NCBI RefSeq assembly: GCF_019711615.1
Contig: NZ_JAIGNS010000001.1
Span: 186,001-250,000 of the forward strand
Source of the DNA: Qipengyuania intermedia
GTDB lineage: Bacteria > Pseudomonadota > Alphaproteobacteria > Sphingomonadales > Sphingomonadaceae
Direction: 5' to 3'
Length of the DNA: 64,000 nucleotides
Positions within the stretch are counted from its first letter, which is position 1, and every line of letters begins with the position of its first letter. This document shows positions 44,496 to 53,538 of this stretch, in pieces. The notes under the pieces were generated by a model. It did not search any database, was not told the DNA's origin, and saw only the letters and a program-made list of their open reading frames with translations. A program made the translations under genes and the position numbers.

Positions 44496-45155
44496 TTAGG
44501 ATGTCGGGATGCTTTGGCCAGTCTTTTCCCAGTCCTTGATGAAGCCTTCCAGCCCCTTGTCGGTCAGGACGTGCTTGAACAGGCCCTTGATCACGGCAGG
44601 CGGCATGGTGGCGACATCGGCACCGATCCGCGCGCTCTGCAGCACGTGGACGGGATTGCGGATCGAGGCGACGAGAATTTCGGTGTCGAAGCCGTAGTTG
44701 GAATAGATCTGCGCGATATCGGCGATCAGTTCCATGCCGTCGAAACCGTTGTCGTCGTGACGACCCACGAAGGGCGACACGAAGGTCGCGCCGGCCTTCG
44801 CCGCGAGCAGAGCCTGGTTTGCCGAGAAGCACAGTGTCACATTGACCATCGTGCCGTCGCTGGTCAGCTTCTTGCAGGTCTTGAGGCCGTCGATCGTCAG
44901 CGGAACCTTGATGCAGACATTGTCAGCGATCCGGCGCAGGGTTTCCGCTTCCTTCATCATGGTTTCATGGTCGAGTGCGACGACTTCGGCGCTGACCGGA
45001 CCATCGGTAAGGCCGCAGATTTCCTTGGTCACTTCCATGAAATCGCGACCCGACTTGGCGATTAGCGAGGGATTGGTCGTCACCCCGTCGAGCAGGCCGG
45101 TGTCGGCCATTTCCTTGATGTCGGCGATATCGGCAGTGTCGACGAAGAATTTCAT
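44496..45155 (-). CDS. fsa: Transaldolase-like fructose-6-phosphate aldolase
   Basis: A 219-residue small transaldolase/FSA (TalC) family enzyme. Schiff-base lysine K83 is in [17 protein letters not shown] at about 25-33 and the [10 protein letters not shown] phosphate-binding block are conserved. It interconverts fructose-6-phosphate with dihydroxyacetone plus glyceraldehyde-3-phosphate, or acts as a transaldolase; which activity dominates cannot be told from the sequence by eye. It precedes cobT by 10 bases. Confidence 0.9.
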   Translation of the reverse strand: MKFFVDTADIADIKEMADTGLLDGVTTNPSLIAKSGRDFMEVTKEICGLTDGPVSAEVVALDHETMMKEAETLRRIADNVCIKVPLTIDGLKTCKKLTSDGTMVNVTLCFSANQALLAAKAGATFVSPFVGRHDDNGFDGMELIADIAQIYSNYGFDTEILVASIRNPVHVLQSARIGADVATMPPAVIKGLFKHVLTDKGLEGFIKDWEKTGQSIPTS

Positions 45156-45254
45156 GGGTGTGCGCTCCGCAAAAAGGCGAGAAAAGGTGTTACCCGCTGC
45201 AAGGCGATTGCGGGCTATGAGTCAAGGCTTGGCCGCCTGTGAACCACGCTTTGC

Positions 45255-46172
45255 TCACGCATTGCCGACGACGAAGCAGGCCGCAGCGACCAGCGCGCCG
45301 GTCCAGCGGTTGGCGCGGAAGCGTTCGAGCGGATTGTCGGGATCCTCGCCATCGAGCGTGGCGACCTGCCATACCAGATGCGCGGCGGCGGGCAGCAAGG
45401 CGACGAGGGCGATCCAGTCCGCCCGGTACAGCCAGAAGGCGAGCGCCCACAAGGCTACCGCCCCGCCATAGAACAGCGCAACGCCCCCGCGCACCCTGCC
45501 CCCAAGGCGGAGTGCGGACGAGCGAATGCCGACCAGCGCGTCGTCTTCGCGGTCCTGCATGGCGTAGATCGTGTCGTAGCCGATCACCCACAGCGCAGCG
45601 CCCGCATACATTGCGGCCAGCGCGTCGAGATTGTCTGCGCGGAAATGGGTGAAGCCGACCAGCAACCCCCAGGTGAAGACCATGCCGAGCCACGCCTGCG
45701 GCCACCAGGTAATCCGCTTCATGAAGGGATAGGCCGCGACCAGCGCGAGGCTCGCCAGGGCGACCAATTGCGCCAGCGATTCGAGTTGTAGCAGCACAAC
45801 CAGCCCGACGAGGCTCAGCGTGACCAGCCAGCCCCAGGCAAGCCTCTTCGACACGCGCCCGCTCGCCACCGGGCGGCTGGCCGTGCGCGCCACCTGCCGG
45901 TCGAGCTTGGCATCGACGATGTCGTTGTAGACGCAGCCCGCGCCGCGCATGGCGATGCTGCCGAGCAGCAGCCAGCCGAGCAGCGCGAACTGCCAACCTG
46001 CGCCTGCCAGCCACACGCCCCATGCGCACGGCCAGAACAGCAGCCACCATCCGATCGGCCGGTCGAACCGCGCCAGCATCGCAAGATCGCGCGGCAATTG
46101 CGGGAGGCGCTCGACCAGTCCGCGATGTTCGCTATCGGGGACGATCTGCGGCGGGGTGGAGGTGTCGTTCAT
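45255..46172 (-). CDS. ubiA: 4-hydroxybenzoate polyprenyltransferase
   Basis: Attaches the polyprenyl chain to 4-hydroxybenzoate in ubiquinone synthesis, at the inner membrane. The 305-residue, eight-to-nine-helix protein shows both Asp-rich prenyl diphosphate motifs: N83-D-x2-D-x3-D in YNDIVDAKLDRQVART and DTIYAMQDREDD in the second half. It starts 39 bases from the divergent rsmE. Confidence 0.95.
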   Translation of the reverse strand: MNDTSTPPQIVPDSEHRGLVERLPQLPRDLAMLARFDRPIGWWLLFWPCAWGVWLAGAGWQFALLGWLLLGSIAMRGAGCVYNDIVDAKLDRQVARTASRPVASGRVSKRLAWGWLVTLSLVGLVVLLQLESLAQLVALASLALVAAYPFMKRITWWPQAWLGMVFTWGLLVGFTHFRADNLDALAAMYAGAALWVIGYDTIYAMQDREDDALVGIRSSALRLGGRVRGGVALFYGGAVALWALAFWLYRADWIALVALLPAAAHLVWQVATLDGEDPDNPLERFRANRWTGALVAAACFVVGNA

Positions 46173-46211
46173 CGCTTGCTTCCTACTGCGCGAGACGCCA
46201 ACAGGCTAGAC

Positions 46212-46967
46212 ATGCCTGCAACACCCGCCTGGCCGCCCAAGAGCGCTCCCCGCCTGTTCGTCGACACTGAGCTTTCCAGCGATGTGACTGTCCAGATAGA
46301 GGGCAACCAGGCCCATTATCTGACCAAGGTGATGCGGGTTTCGCAGGGCGATGCGGTGATCCTGTGCGACGACGTGACGGGAGAATGGGCTGCCGAAGTC
46401 GTCGAGGCGGGCAAGCGCCACGTCACCCTGCAACCGACCCACCACCAGCGCCCGCGCGAACCCGTGCCGGATTTCTGGCTGTGCCCCGCGCTGCTGAAGA
46501 AAGACCGCTTCGACCTGGTGCTGGAAAAGGCGACCGAGCTCGGCGTCGACCGGATCGCGCCCGTCGTCACGCGGCGCTGTGTTGCAGACAAGCTCAACCT
46601 CGACCGTGCGTCTACCATAGTGACCGAGGCGGCGGAGCAATGTGCCCGCACTGCCCTGCCCCAGGTGGCAGAGCCGGTGAAGCTCGACGCCCTTCTTCGC
46701 GAATGGCCCGAAGACCGCCTGCTGTTCTTCGCCGACGAGGAAGGCGGCGAACCGTCCGCCGACGCCTTCTGCTATGCAGACGGCCCTGCAGCCCTGCTCA
46801 CCGGTCCCGAAGGCGGATTCGACGATGCGGAGCGCGAGGCGATCCGCGCCCATCCCAATGCCCGCCCCATCAGCCTCGGCCCCCGCATCCTGCGCGGTGA
46901 AACCGCGGCGATTGCAGGAATAGCGGTCTGGATGGCGGAAGCAGGCGACTGGATCGACGAGGAATAA
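46212..46967 (+). CDS. rsmE: 16S rRNA (uracil1498-N3)-methyltransferase
   Basis: A SPOUT methyltransferase of 251 residues that modifies U1498 of 16S rRNA. The PUA-like N-terminus includes HYLTKVMRVSQGD and the knot includes ALLTGPEGGFDDAE and SLGPRILRGETA, the family's SAM-binding signatures. I chose the ATG at 46212; the frame is open further upstream into the ubiA start region. It is followed by gshA 40 bases downstream, as in other alphaproteobacteria. Confidence 0.95.
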   Translation: MPATPAWPPKSAPRLFVDTELSSDVTVQIEGNQAHYLTKVMRVSQGDAVILCDDVTGEWAAEVVEAGKRHVTLQPTHHQRPREPVPDFWLCPALLKKDRFDLVLEKATELGVDRIAPVVTRRCVADKLNLDRASTIVTEAAEQCARTALPQVAEPVKLDALLREWPEDRLLFFADEEGGEPSADAFCYADGPAALLTGPEGGFDDAEREAIRAHPNARPISLGPRILRGETAAIAGIAVWMAEAGDWIDEE

Positions 46968-47007
46968 ATCCTTTGCGCAGCGGGATTGGGTTTTCTAACG
47001 CCACCCG

Positions 47008-48378
47008 ATGAGCACGCGCGACACCTCCGCCAAGGAAGATCCGATCATCGAATCGCGCGACCAATTGGTCGCTCCGATGCAGGCTGGCGAAAAGCCCAAG
47101 GCCGACTGGCGCATCGGGACCGAGCATGAAAAGCTGGTGTTCCGCCGCGAGGATTTCCGCGCCCCTTCCTATGACGAACCAGGCGGCATTCGCGACATAC
47201 TGATGTCGCTGCGCCAGTTCGGCTGGGAGCCGGTGGAGGAAGGCGGCAAGGTCATCGCCATGCGCGGCGAAGACGGCACGGTCAGCCTCGAACCGGCGGG
47301 ACAGCTCGAACTGTCCGGAGCGCCGCTCGAAAACCTGCACCAGACCTGCGCCGAAACCGGACGGCACCTCGACCAGGTGAAGCGTGTGGGCGAAGATTGC
47401 GGCGTCGGCTTCCTCGGCCTCGGCATGTGGCCGGACAAGACCCGCGAAGAACTGCCGATCATGCCCAAGGGCCGTTACGAGATCATGATGCGCCACATGC
47501 CGCGCGTCGGCAGTCTCGGCCTCGACATGATGCTGCGCACCTGCACGATACAGGTGAACCTCGACTATTCTTCCGAAGCAGACATGGCGCAAAAATTCCG
47601 CACCGGTCTTGCGCTCCAGCCGCTGGCGACTGCCCTGTTCGCGAATTCGCCTTTCACGGAAGGGAAACCCAACGGTTACCTGTCCTATCGCAGCCATATC
47701 TGGTCCGACACCGACCCGCATCGCACCGGCATGCTGCCTTTCGTGTTCGAGGAGGGTTTCGGTTACGAGCGCTGGGTCGACTATATGCTCGACGTGCCGA
47801 TGTATTTCGTATTCCGCGACGGCAAGTATCTCGACGCGGCTGGCCTGAGCTTCCGCGATTTTCTCGAAGGCAATCTGTCGATTCTTCCCGGTGAAAAACC
47901 GACGCAGAGCGACTGGTGGGATCACCTTTCCACCGCCTTCCCGGAGGTGCGGCTCAAGAGCTTCCTCGAAATGCGCGGCGCCGACGGTGGTCCGTGGAGC
48001 CGCATCTGCGCCCTGCCGGCCTTCTGGGTCGGCCTGCTCTACGACCAGGGCGCGCTAGATGCGGCATGGGACCTCGTCAAGCACTGGACGATGGAAGAGC
48101 GCGAGAACCTACGGAACGCCGTCCCGAAACTTGCGCTCGACGCGCCGATCCCCGGCGGCGGTAAGCTGCGCGACATGGCGAAGGACGTTCTCGCCGTGGC
48201 CCGCTCCGGCCTGGCTGCACGCGGGAGGCTCAATACGTCGGGCGATAACGAGACCGGCTTCCTCGAAACGCTCGACGAAATCATCGCCAGCGGCAAGGTG
48301 CCGGCCCAGGTCCTGCTGGATCGCTATCACGGCGAATGGGGCGGCGACATCAAGCGGGTCTACAAATACAGCTTCTGA
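47008..48378 (+). CDS. gshA: Glutamate-cysteine ligase
   Basis: Makes gamma-glutamylcysteine, the first step of glutathione synthesis. The 456-residue protein belongs to the alphaproteobacterial/plant type (GCS2-like): IGTEHEKLVF near residue 28, the substrate-binding SLEPAGQLELSGAPL near 92, and RYEIMMRHMPRVGSLGLDMM. The plant-type redox cysteines were not assessed. Confidence 0.95.
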   Translation: MSTRDTSAKEDPIIESRDQLVAPMQAGEKPKADWRIGTEHEKLVFRREDFRAPSYDEPGGIRDILMSLRQFGWEPVEEGGKVIAMRGEDGTVSLEPAGQLELSGAPLENLHQTCAETGRHLDQVKRVGEDCGVGFLGLGMWPDKTREELPIMPKGRYEIMMRHMPRVGSLGLDMMLRTCTIQVNLDYSSEADMAQKFRTGLALQPLATALFANSPFTEGKPNGYLSYRSHIWSDTDPHRTGMLPFVFEEGFGYERWVDYMLDVPMYFVFRDGKYLDAAGLSFRDFLEGNLSILPGEKPTQSDWWDHLSTAFPEVRLKSFLEMRGADGGPWSRICALPAFWVGLLYDQGALDAAWDLVKHWTMEERENLRNAVPKLALDAPIPGGGKLRDMAKDVLAVARSGLAARGRLNTSGDNETGFLETLDEIIASGKVPAQVLLDRYHGEWGGDIKRVYKYSF

Positions 48379-48392
48379 AAGAGGACACGGCG

Positions 48393-48695
48393 ATGATCCA
48401 GATTAACGGCACGATCCGACTGGCCGAAGGTATCGACAGCAGCACGCTGGACGCGATCATCACCATGGTCCGCGCAAGCCGCGCAGAAGACGGCTGCCTC
48501 GATTACACCTTCGCGCGGGACCTCGCCGATCCCAACACGCTAGTCCTGTTCGAGCGGTGGCGCGACAAGGCGGCGCTCGAAGCGCATGGGAAATCGGCGC
48601 ACATGGCGGCTTTCCAGGAAGTCATGGCGAACAATCCGCCCGTGTCGCGCGACCTGCGGATTTACGAAACCGACGACGGCCAACCGCTGGGCTGA
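48393..48695 (+). CDS. ABM-domain (YgiN-like) monooxygenase-family protein
   Basis: A 100-residue ferredoxin-like alpha/beta barrel protein of the antibiotic biosynthesis monooxygenase (ABM) group. The pattern IQINGTIRLAEG...RASRAEDGCLDYTFARD...FERWRDKAALEAHGKSAHM is typical, with the conserved W and H. Such proteins act on quinones or haem-like substrates; the role is unassigned. AGAGGA lies upstream of the ATG at 48393. It is 14 bases after gshA and probably co-transcribed. Confidence 0.85.
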   Translation: MIQINGTIRLAEGIDSSTLDAIITMVRASRAEDGCLDYTFARDLADPNTLVLFERWRDKAALEAHGKSAHMAAFQEVMANNPPVSRDLRIYETDDGQPLG

Positions 48696-48696
48696 T

Positions 48697-50052
48697 CTAT
48701 TCGGCAGGCTGGGCGGAAGCCGCCGGGCGCGGCGTCAGTTTAGCGAATAACCTCGTCAGCGGCGCGGTGATCAACCCGTTGCGCCCCATCCACGCATAAT
48801 AGTCGCGGTACTTCTGGTCCTCGGCCAGCAGGTGCGCTTCTTCCGTACGCGCGCGCCAGTAGTAGATGCCGTTGACGCACAGCAGGAAGAAGGTGTTGCG
48901 GATCGCATCCACCGGGCTCTGGTTGACGACGAGGAACGGCATCACGCTGCACCACCAGAACAGGTTCTTGGACAGGTACGCGGGGTGCCGGGTGAAGCGG
49001 TACGGGCCATTGGTCAGCACACCGCGGTAAGTGAGGTTGGAAAACCGGATACCGAAGGCGAAGGTCGCCCACGCATAGATCGCGGTCAGGAAGACCAGCA
49101 ATCCGGCCCACAGCCACAGGATCGCCTCGTTTCCGGCAAGCCAGTAATGCCACTGTTCAACATGGTGTTCGTAGCTCATCACCTGCCCGTTGCCGAGGAT
49201 GCCCCAGACGAAGGGCGGATAGCAGATCAGGGCCGCCAGCCAGCCGCCGAGGAAGGGATTGCCTGACCGGATATGCGCATCGAGCGGACGCAGGGTCACG
49301 ATATACCCGACCGCGCCCACCATCACGTCGACCAGGAACAGCAGGTTGATCATCACAACCGCGAAGACCACAGGATTGGAGAGAAACTCGTAGAGGTCCG
49401 CGTTCACCACATTGGCGAAATTGACCGGCACGATGGAGATCATGAAAGCACCGAAGAACGCCTTGATGATCCACGCACGCCAGTGCTTCAGCACCTCTGC
49501 GCGGTCCCAGTCGTCGCGCATGAACAGCATGGCGCCGAAATGCCAGGCATGGTCGCGCGGGTTTCTCATCACTCGGTCGAGCCACAGGACATAGGGCACC
49601 GACAGCACCACCATCGCAGCGCCCATCACCGCCACCACCTTGAGCGCATAAATGTAATTCCCGGCCCAGTACCAGCGACACAGGCAATAAAGCGCGACCA
49701 GGATGGCCCACGTCGCCCACAGCCCCGCGATCTTGGTCAGCGAGGTCTCGAGATCGGGCTTGCGGCTCTTCGCGAGCGACCAGTCGATCCCGGTCGAGGG
49801 GCGCAGGTGCACCTTGTCGACGAAGATCGACCACGCAACCATTGGCACAGTGATGAAGACCAAGCCCGCAATGGCTGCATGAGGTCCAACCAGAGGCTCA
49901 CGCGGCCCCGGCAGGTCCCAGAATTCGGCAATTCCGGCCCAATCACGCGCGATCCAGACCCACACGAGCAGGGCAGCAAGCCCAACCAGCCCGACGGCTG
50001 GCGAGACATCGCTTGCTGGACGCGTGTCAGGGACGGGTGCGTGCTGGGCCAT
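48697..50052 (-). CDS. Multi-pass membrane methyltransferase, isoprenylcysteine methyltransferase-like
   Basis: A 451-residue membrane protein with about ten helices. The C-terminal third carries the ICMT/Ste14-like SAM-binding signature GPYRFTRHPAYLSKNLFWW and RARTEEAHLL (near residues 345-365 and 410), which binds SAM in that family. The N-terminal two-thirds is an unusual multi-helix extension resembling the sterol-reductase/ICMT superfamily layout. Substrate unknown; bacteria lack CAAX proteins, so a lipid or small-molecule methylation is more likely. An inverted repeat covers the start codon. Confidence 0.8.
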   Translation of the reverse strand: MAQHAPVPDTRPASDVSPAVGLVGLAALLVWVWIARDWAGIAEFWDLPGPREPLVGPHAAIAGLVFITVPMVAWSIFVDKVHLRPSTGIDWSLAKSRKPDLETSLTKIAGLWATWAILVALYCLCRWYWAGNYIYALKVVAVMGAAMVVLSVPYVLWLDRVMRNPRDHAWHFGAMLFMRDDWDRAEVLKHWRAWIIKAFFGAFMISIVPVNFANVVNADLYEFLSNPVVFAVVMINLLFLVDVMVGAVGYIVTLRPLDAHIRSGNPFLGGWLAALICYPPFVWGILGNGQVMSYEHHVEQWHYWLAGNEAILWLWAGLLVFLTAIYAWATFAFGIRFSNLTYRGVLTNGPYRFTRHPAYLSKNLFWWCSVMPFLVVNQSPVDAIRNTFFLLCVNGIYYWRARTEEAHLLAEDQKYRDYYAWMGRNGLITAPLTRLFAKLTPRPAASAQPAE

Positions 50053-50078
50053 TGCCGCACCCTATAGCGCGGCAATGG
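50049..50078. promoter_or_regulatory. 10-bp perfect inverted repeat over a start codon
   Basis: CCATTGCCGC (50049-50058) and GCGGCAATGG (50069-50078) flank accctatagc. On the minus-strand mRNA the AUG of the ICMT-like gene lies in the stem and AGGG in the loop. The centre also holds TATAGG, a possible -10 that would give a nearly leaderless transcript. Confidence 0.55.
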
Positions 50079-50104
50079 TAAACGGCACGAAAACTATCGC
50101 GTGC

Positions 50105-51457
50105 TTAGCGGAATGCGGTGATCGTGCCGCTGTCGTCGAGGACGAACAGCGTTTCGTTCGCGACCACTGGAGGCAGGCTGATCGGTTCGTCCAGTTCGGT
50201 GAACAGGGTGGCAGAACCTTCACCGGTGCTGATGCGCCAGATCTCGCCATTGGAATTCACCGCCCACAGCTGGCCGCCCGCGAGAACGGGGCCCTGCCAG
50301 AAGATCGGGTTCTTTTTCTTTTCCTCGTTTTCATAGCGCGGCATCTGCGTCAGCCAGCGGACCTTGCCGCTGCTGCGCTGGATCGAGATCAGGCGCGCAT
50401 CGTCGGTCAGCGCGAAGATCCACTCGCCAGCGATGGCCGGGGTCGAAATGCCAGCGACGTTGAGTTCCCACAGGCGCTGGCCCGTGACGAGCTCGTAGGC
50501 GGCCATGCGGCCACCCTGACCGAGCGCGTAGACGCGGCCATTGTCGATGATGGGATCGGCGTCGATGTCCGACAGGGCACCGACCTGCGTGGAGATCGAC
50601 GTACGCGCCAGAGCGTCCGCCCACAGGCTGCGACCGTTTTCATAGCGGTAGGCGATCAGTTCGCCCGAAGTATACCCGGCGACCACTGTGCCCTGCCCTG
50701 CGGCCGGTGCCGCCACGCCGAACACGCCGGCCATGGTCGTCGAACCGGATTCGTCCCACTGCAGGCTGCCGTCCGCCGCGTTGAGCGCGTAGAGCAGATT
50801 GTCCTGCGTCATCACGAATACGTTATCGAAGGCGAGCGTCGGCGAACCGCGCAGCGGACCGCCCGGCTTTACCTTCCACTGTTCGGCACCGGTCTGCGCG
50901 TCGAGAGCGAAGACATTGCCGGCGCCATCCGTACCATAGACCTTACCCGCACTGTAGCTGACGCCGCCGCCGAAAGCGGAAGGACGCGTGTCGTCGCTCA
51001 GCTGTGACTGGTAAGTCCACTGGCGCGCGCCGCTTCGCGCGTCGAAAGCGGTGACGCGGCCATCGGTACCCACGGCAAACAGCTTGCCGCCGCCGATGAC
51101 GGGCGCAGCACCCAGGCGCTGGCGATTGTCTGCTCCGGCAACATCCACGGTGAAGGCGCGGGTCGGCGCTTGCGCGAGGGCGAGGTGCCCGTAGCTCTTG
51201 CTGGCGGTGCCGCCTGCCTGGCCCCACTCGGCATTTGCCTGCGCCGGGGGCAGGACCACCGAAACGCCGGCCAGCGAAGGATCGACCTTCGCGCCGGTTT
51301 CGATGCGCGAAAGGATCGGCTCGCGATCGCCGAGGGTCGGGGTCGTTTTCTTGTCGTCGGATCCGCCGAACAGGCCACCGGCACAAGCGGTCAGGCCCAG
51401 GGCCAGGGTTGCGGCGATCGTGCCGCGCGTGATCGATTTGACTTTGGTCTGGCTCAT
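50105..51457 (-). CDS. bamB: Outer-membrane assembly factor BamB-like PQQ-repeat lipoprotein
   Basis: A 450-residue beta-propeller. An N-terminal signal peptide with lipobox region LALGLTACAG (Cys near residue 25) predicts lipid anchoring. PQQ-like blades recur, with the FALDAQTGAEQWKVK, ALNAADGSLQWD and FDARSGARQWTYQ patterns. BamB helps BamA insert outer-membrane proteins. It follows the TPR gene by 21 bases. The GTPase gene der, often next in alphaproteobacteria, is not here. Confidence 0.92.
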   Translation of the reverse strand: MSQTKVKSITRGTIAATLALGLTACAGGLFGGSDDKKTTPTLGDREPILSRIETGAKVDPSLAGVSVVLPPAQANAEWGQAGGTASKSYGHLALAQAPTRAFTVDVAGADNRQRLGAAPVIGGGKLFAVGTDGRVTAFDARSGARQWTYQSQLSDDTRPSAFGGGVSYSAGKVYGTDGAGNVFALDAQTGAEQWKVKPGGPLRGSPTLAFDNVFVMTQDNLLYALNAADGSLQWDESGSTTMAGVFGVAAPAAGQGTVVAGYTSGELIAYRYENGRSLWADALARTSISTQVGALSDIDADPIIDNGRVYALGQGGRMAAYELVTGQRLWELNVAGISTPAIAGEWIFALTDDARLISIQRSSGKVRWLTQMPRYENEEKKKNPIFWQGPVLAGGQLWAVNSNGEIWRISTGEGSATLFTELDEPISLPPVVANETLFVLDDSGTITAFR

Positions 51458-51478
51458 CTTGGGTCCGTCTATGATCGA

Positions 51479-52255
51479 TTATTCGCTGGTTGCGCCGGCT
51501 TGCGGGTCGGTGCGCTGGCTGTTGAGGAGCTCCTCGACATCGTCCACGGCATCGACGCCGAGCACGCCGGCCATGTTGAGCACGCGCGCACGGGTGCCTT
51601 CCGGCGTCGCATCGTCGCGGGCGATCTGCCCGAAAAGCGCACCGGCTTCCGCACGCTTGCCCTGCGCGAGATAGGCATGGGCCACAAGCTCGCCGGCAGT
51701 CGCGAAGAACGGTTCGCCCGGTGTCGCCAGCGGCTTGAGCTTGGCGATGACGTCGGCAGGCTTCATGGAATCATATTGCGCAGTGACCTGCCGGATCAGG
51801 GCGATGTCGCGGAAGGTTTCGGGCGCGCTGCCATCGGCTGCGACTTCGCCGAACAGCCGGGCGGCTTCTTCTGTATTGCCTTCTTCCGCCAACAGGCCGG
51901 CGCGCAGCATCTTGGCGCTGATTGCAGGCGTGCCCTCGCCCTCGACGCCGTTCAGGCGCTCGAGCGCGGCCGCCGTATTGCCCGCTTCGAGCTGGTCGAT
52001 CGCGACCACGAGCGCTTCGGACTGGCTTTCCAGAGCGGCTTCGTTGCGATTGTCCCACCACAGGTAGCCGCCGAACGCCGCGAGTCCGACGATCAGCACG
52101 CCGATCAGCGGCTTGCCATAGGTGCCCATGAAGCTTTCCATATCGCCCTGGCGGACGGCATCGTCGACCTCGCGCAGCAGGGCTTCCTGTTCGGCAGCCT
52201 CGGCGCGTGATTTCTTTTCTTCGCGGGTGAGTTCGGTCTTGGGTTTGCGGGCCAC
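51479..52255 (-). CDS. Membrane-anchored tetratricopeptide protein (YfgM-like)
   Basis: A 258-residue protein with one membrane helix (GVLIVGLAAFGGYLWW, about 52-67) and a TPR-rich periplasmic part. The position upstream of bamB and the architecture match YfgM-type chaperone partners of the Sec/Bam route. The start is GTG at 52253-52255; GGAG lies about 12 bases upstream, a little far. The N-terminal cytosolic tail is highly charged (Lys/Glu). Confidence 0.85.
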   Translation of the reverse strand: MARKPKTELTREEKKSRAEAAEQEALLREVDDAVRQGDMESFMGTYGKPLIGVLIVGLAAFGGYLWWDNRNEAALESQSEALVVAIDQLEAGNTAAALERLNGVEGEGTPAISAKMLRAGLLAEEGNTEEAARLFGEVAADGSAPETFRDIALIRQVTAQYDSMKPADVIAKLKPLATPGEPFFATAGELVAHAYLAQGKRAEAGALFGQIARDDATPEGTRARVLNMAGVLGVDAVDDVEELLNSQRTDPQAGATSE

Positions 52256-52334
52256 TGCGGCTCGGTCTCCGTTAAAGGCAAATCTGTGGCCGGGTCTTTA
52301 GGCATAGCGCGGTAAGAGGGCAATGCCTGTCCAT

Positions 52335-52358
52335 CCGGGGAACGAGCCTGTCCCCCGG
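52335..52358. repeat. GC-rich inverted repeat between glycosyltransferase and TPR genes
   Basis: CCGGGGAA and TCCCCCGG form an 8-bp stem with one G-U pair, 34 bases past the glycosyltransferase stop. There is no U-tract, so its role as a terminator is uncertain. Confidence 0.35.
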
Positions 52359-52392
52359 CGGGTGAACGCGCGATGAAACCGCGCGCGTCGCC

Positions 52393-53538
52393 CTAGAAGT
52401 CCCGTCGCATGGCGCTGGAATAAAGGCGGCGATAGGTCGCAACCATCTTGTCGCGGTCGAACTGTGCACGCGCCTTCGCCTGGTTTGCCATCCCGATCCG
52501 CTCTGCACGGGCCGGATCGCGCGCCATGTCGCGCAAATATGCGGAGAGCGCATCCTCATTGGCGGGCGGCGTGATGAATTCGCGATTCTCTTCTGCCACG
52601 ATATCCTTGATATCGCCGACATCCGGGGCGACCACGGGAAGGCCGGCGGCCATCGCCTCGACCACAGACAGCGGGAATTGTTCTGAATCGCTCGATAGCG
52701 CGAAGATATCGAACAGACCGATGACGCGCGCCGGATCCTTGACCGCTCCGGGCAAATGAACTCGGTCGTTCAGCTCCAGCCGGTCGATCTCGGCCTGGAT
52801 CGCATCGCGTTCGCTTCCTTCCCCGATGATGACGAGATGCCAGTCCTCCTCCATCGAAGCGAATGCCCGGACCAGCCGGGGCAGGTTCTTCACTGTGCGA
52901 AGGCCTGCCAGAGTGCCGACCCAACGCTCACCCTTGTGCTTGATCAGGCGCAGGGTGTCGGGCTTGGGCCGCATGGCGAAAGCCTTGGTGTCGATGCCGT
53001 TCGGGATTCGCTTCACCCGGCCGAGCGGCTGCTGCCATTCTACGAGTGCGATCTCCTCAAGCGTCTCCGACGGCACGACGAGGCCCGACGATTTGCCGAG
53101 CGCGACACGGCGATACCAGGTCCGGCTACGCTTGCGCTTATTGAGTTCGCTTTCATCGAAGCCGTCTTCGTGATGGATCAGCGGCGGCAGGTCGAGCGCT
53201 TCGGAGAACATCGTGTGCGCCATCACCGCGTCCATCGCGCCCCAATTGTAGGTGAGCACGAGGTCGAAAGGCTTCATGGCCTTGGCGATCTTCATCAGCC
53301 GCCCGGGCAGCGGCGTGCCCTTGAGGCTCGGAAAATCGGGCTGCAGCGTGACGCGAATGCCCTTGGCGATACCATCCGCCGCATCCAGCCGGTCCGGTTC
53401 CGCCGACACGATCGTATGGGCCAGCCTCCCTCCGAAAGCATTGATCAGCTCAACCGTCCGGCGCTCCTTGCCGCCCGCGGCGAAGGTCGATTGCAGGTGC
53501 AGGACACGCGGCACGCCGCCGTCGGATTTCGCGCTCAT
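52393..53538 (-). CDS. GT4-type glycosyltransferase
   Basis: A 381-residue glycosyltransferase of the GT-B fold. The N-terminus has HLQSTFAAGGKERRTVELI (a GG-loop). The C-terminal half has RVHLPGAVKDPARVIGLFDIFALSS and the SDSEQFPLSVVEAMAAGLPVV nucleotide-sugar site with the E-x7-E arrangement. The acceptor is unknown; polysaccharide or glycolipid synthesis is likely. Its start overlaps the hydrolase stop by 4 bases (ATGA). Confidence 0.9.
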   Translation of the reverse strand: MSAKSDGGVPRVLHLQSTFAAGGKERRTVELINAFGGRLAHTIVSAEPDRLDAADGIAKGIRVTLQPDFPSLKGTPLPGRLMKIAKAMKPFDLVLTYNWGAMDAVMAHTMFSEALDLPPLIHHEDGFDESELNKRKRSRTWYRRVALGKSSGLVVPSETLEEIALVEWQQPLGRVKRIPNGIDTKAFAMRPKPDTLRLIKHKGERWVGTLAGLRTVKNLPRLVRAFASMEEDWHLVIIGEGSERDAIQAEIDRLELNDRVHLPGAVKDPARVIGLFDIFALSSDSEQFPLSVVEAMAAGLPVVAPDVGDIKDIVAEENREFITPPANEDALSAYLRDMARDPARAERIGMANQAKARAQFDRDKMVATYRRLYSSAMRRDF

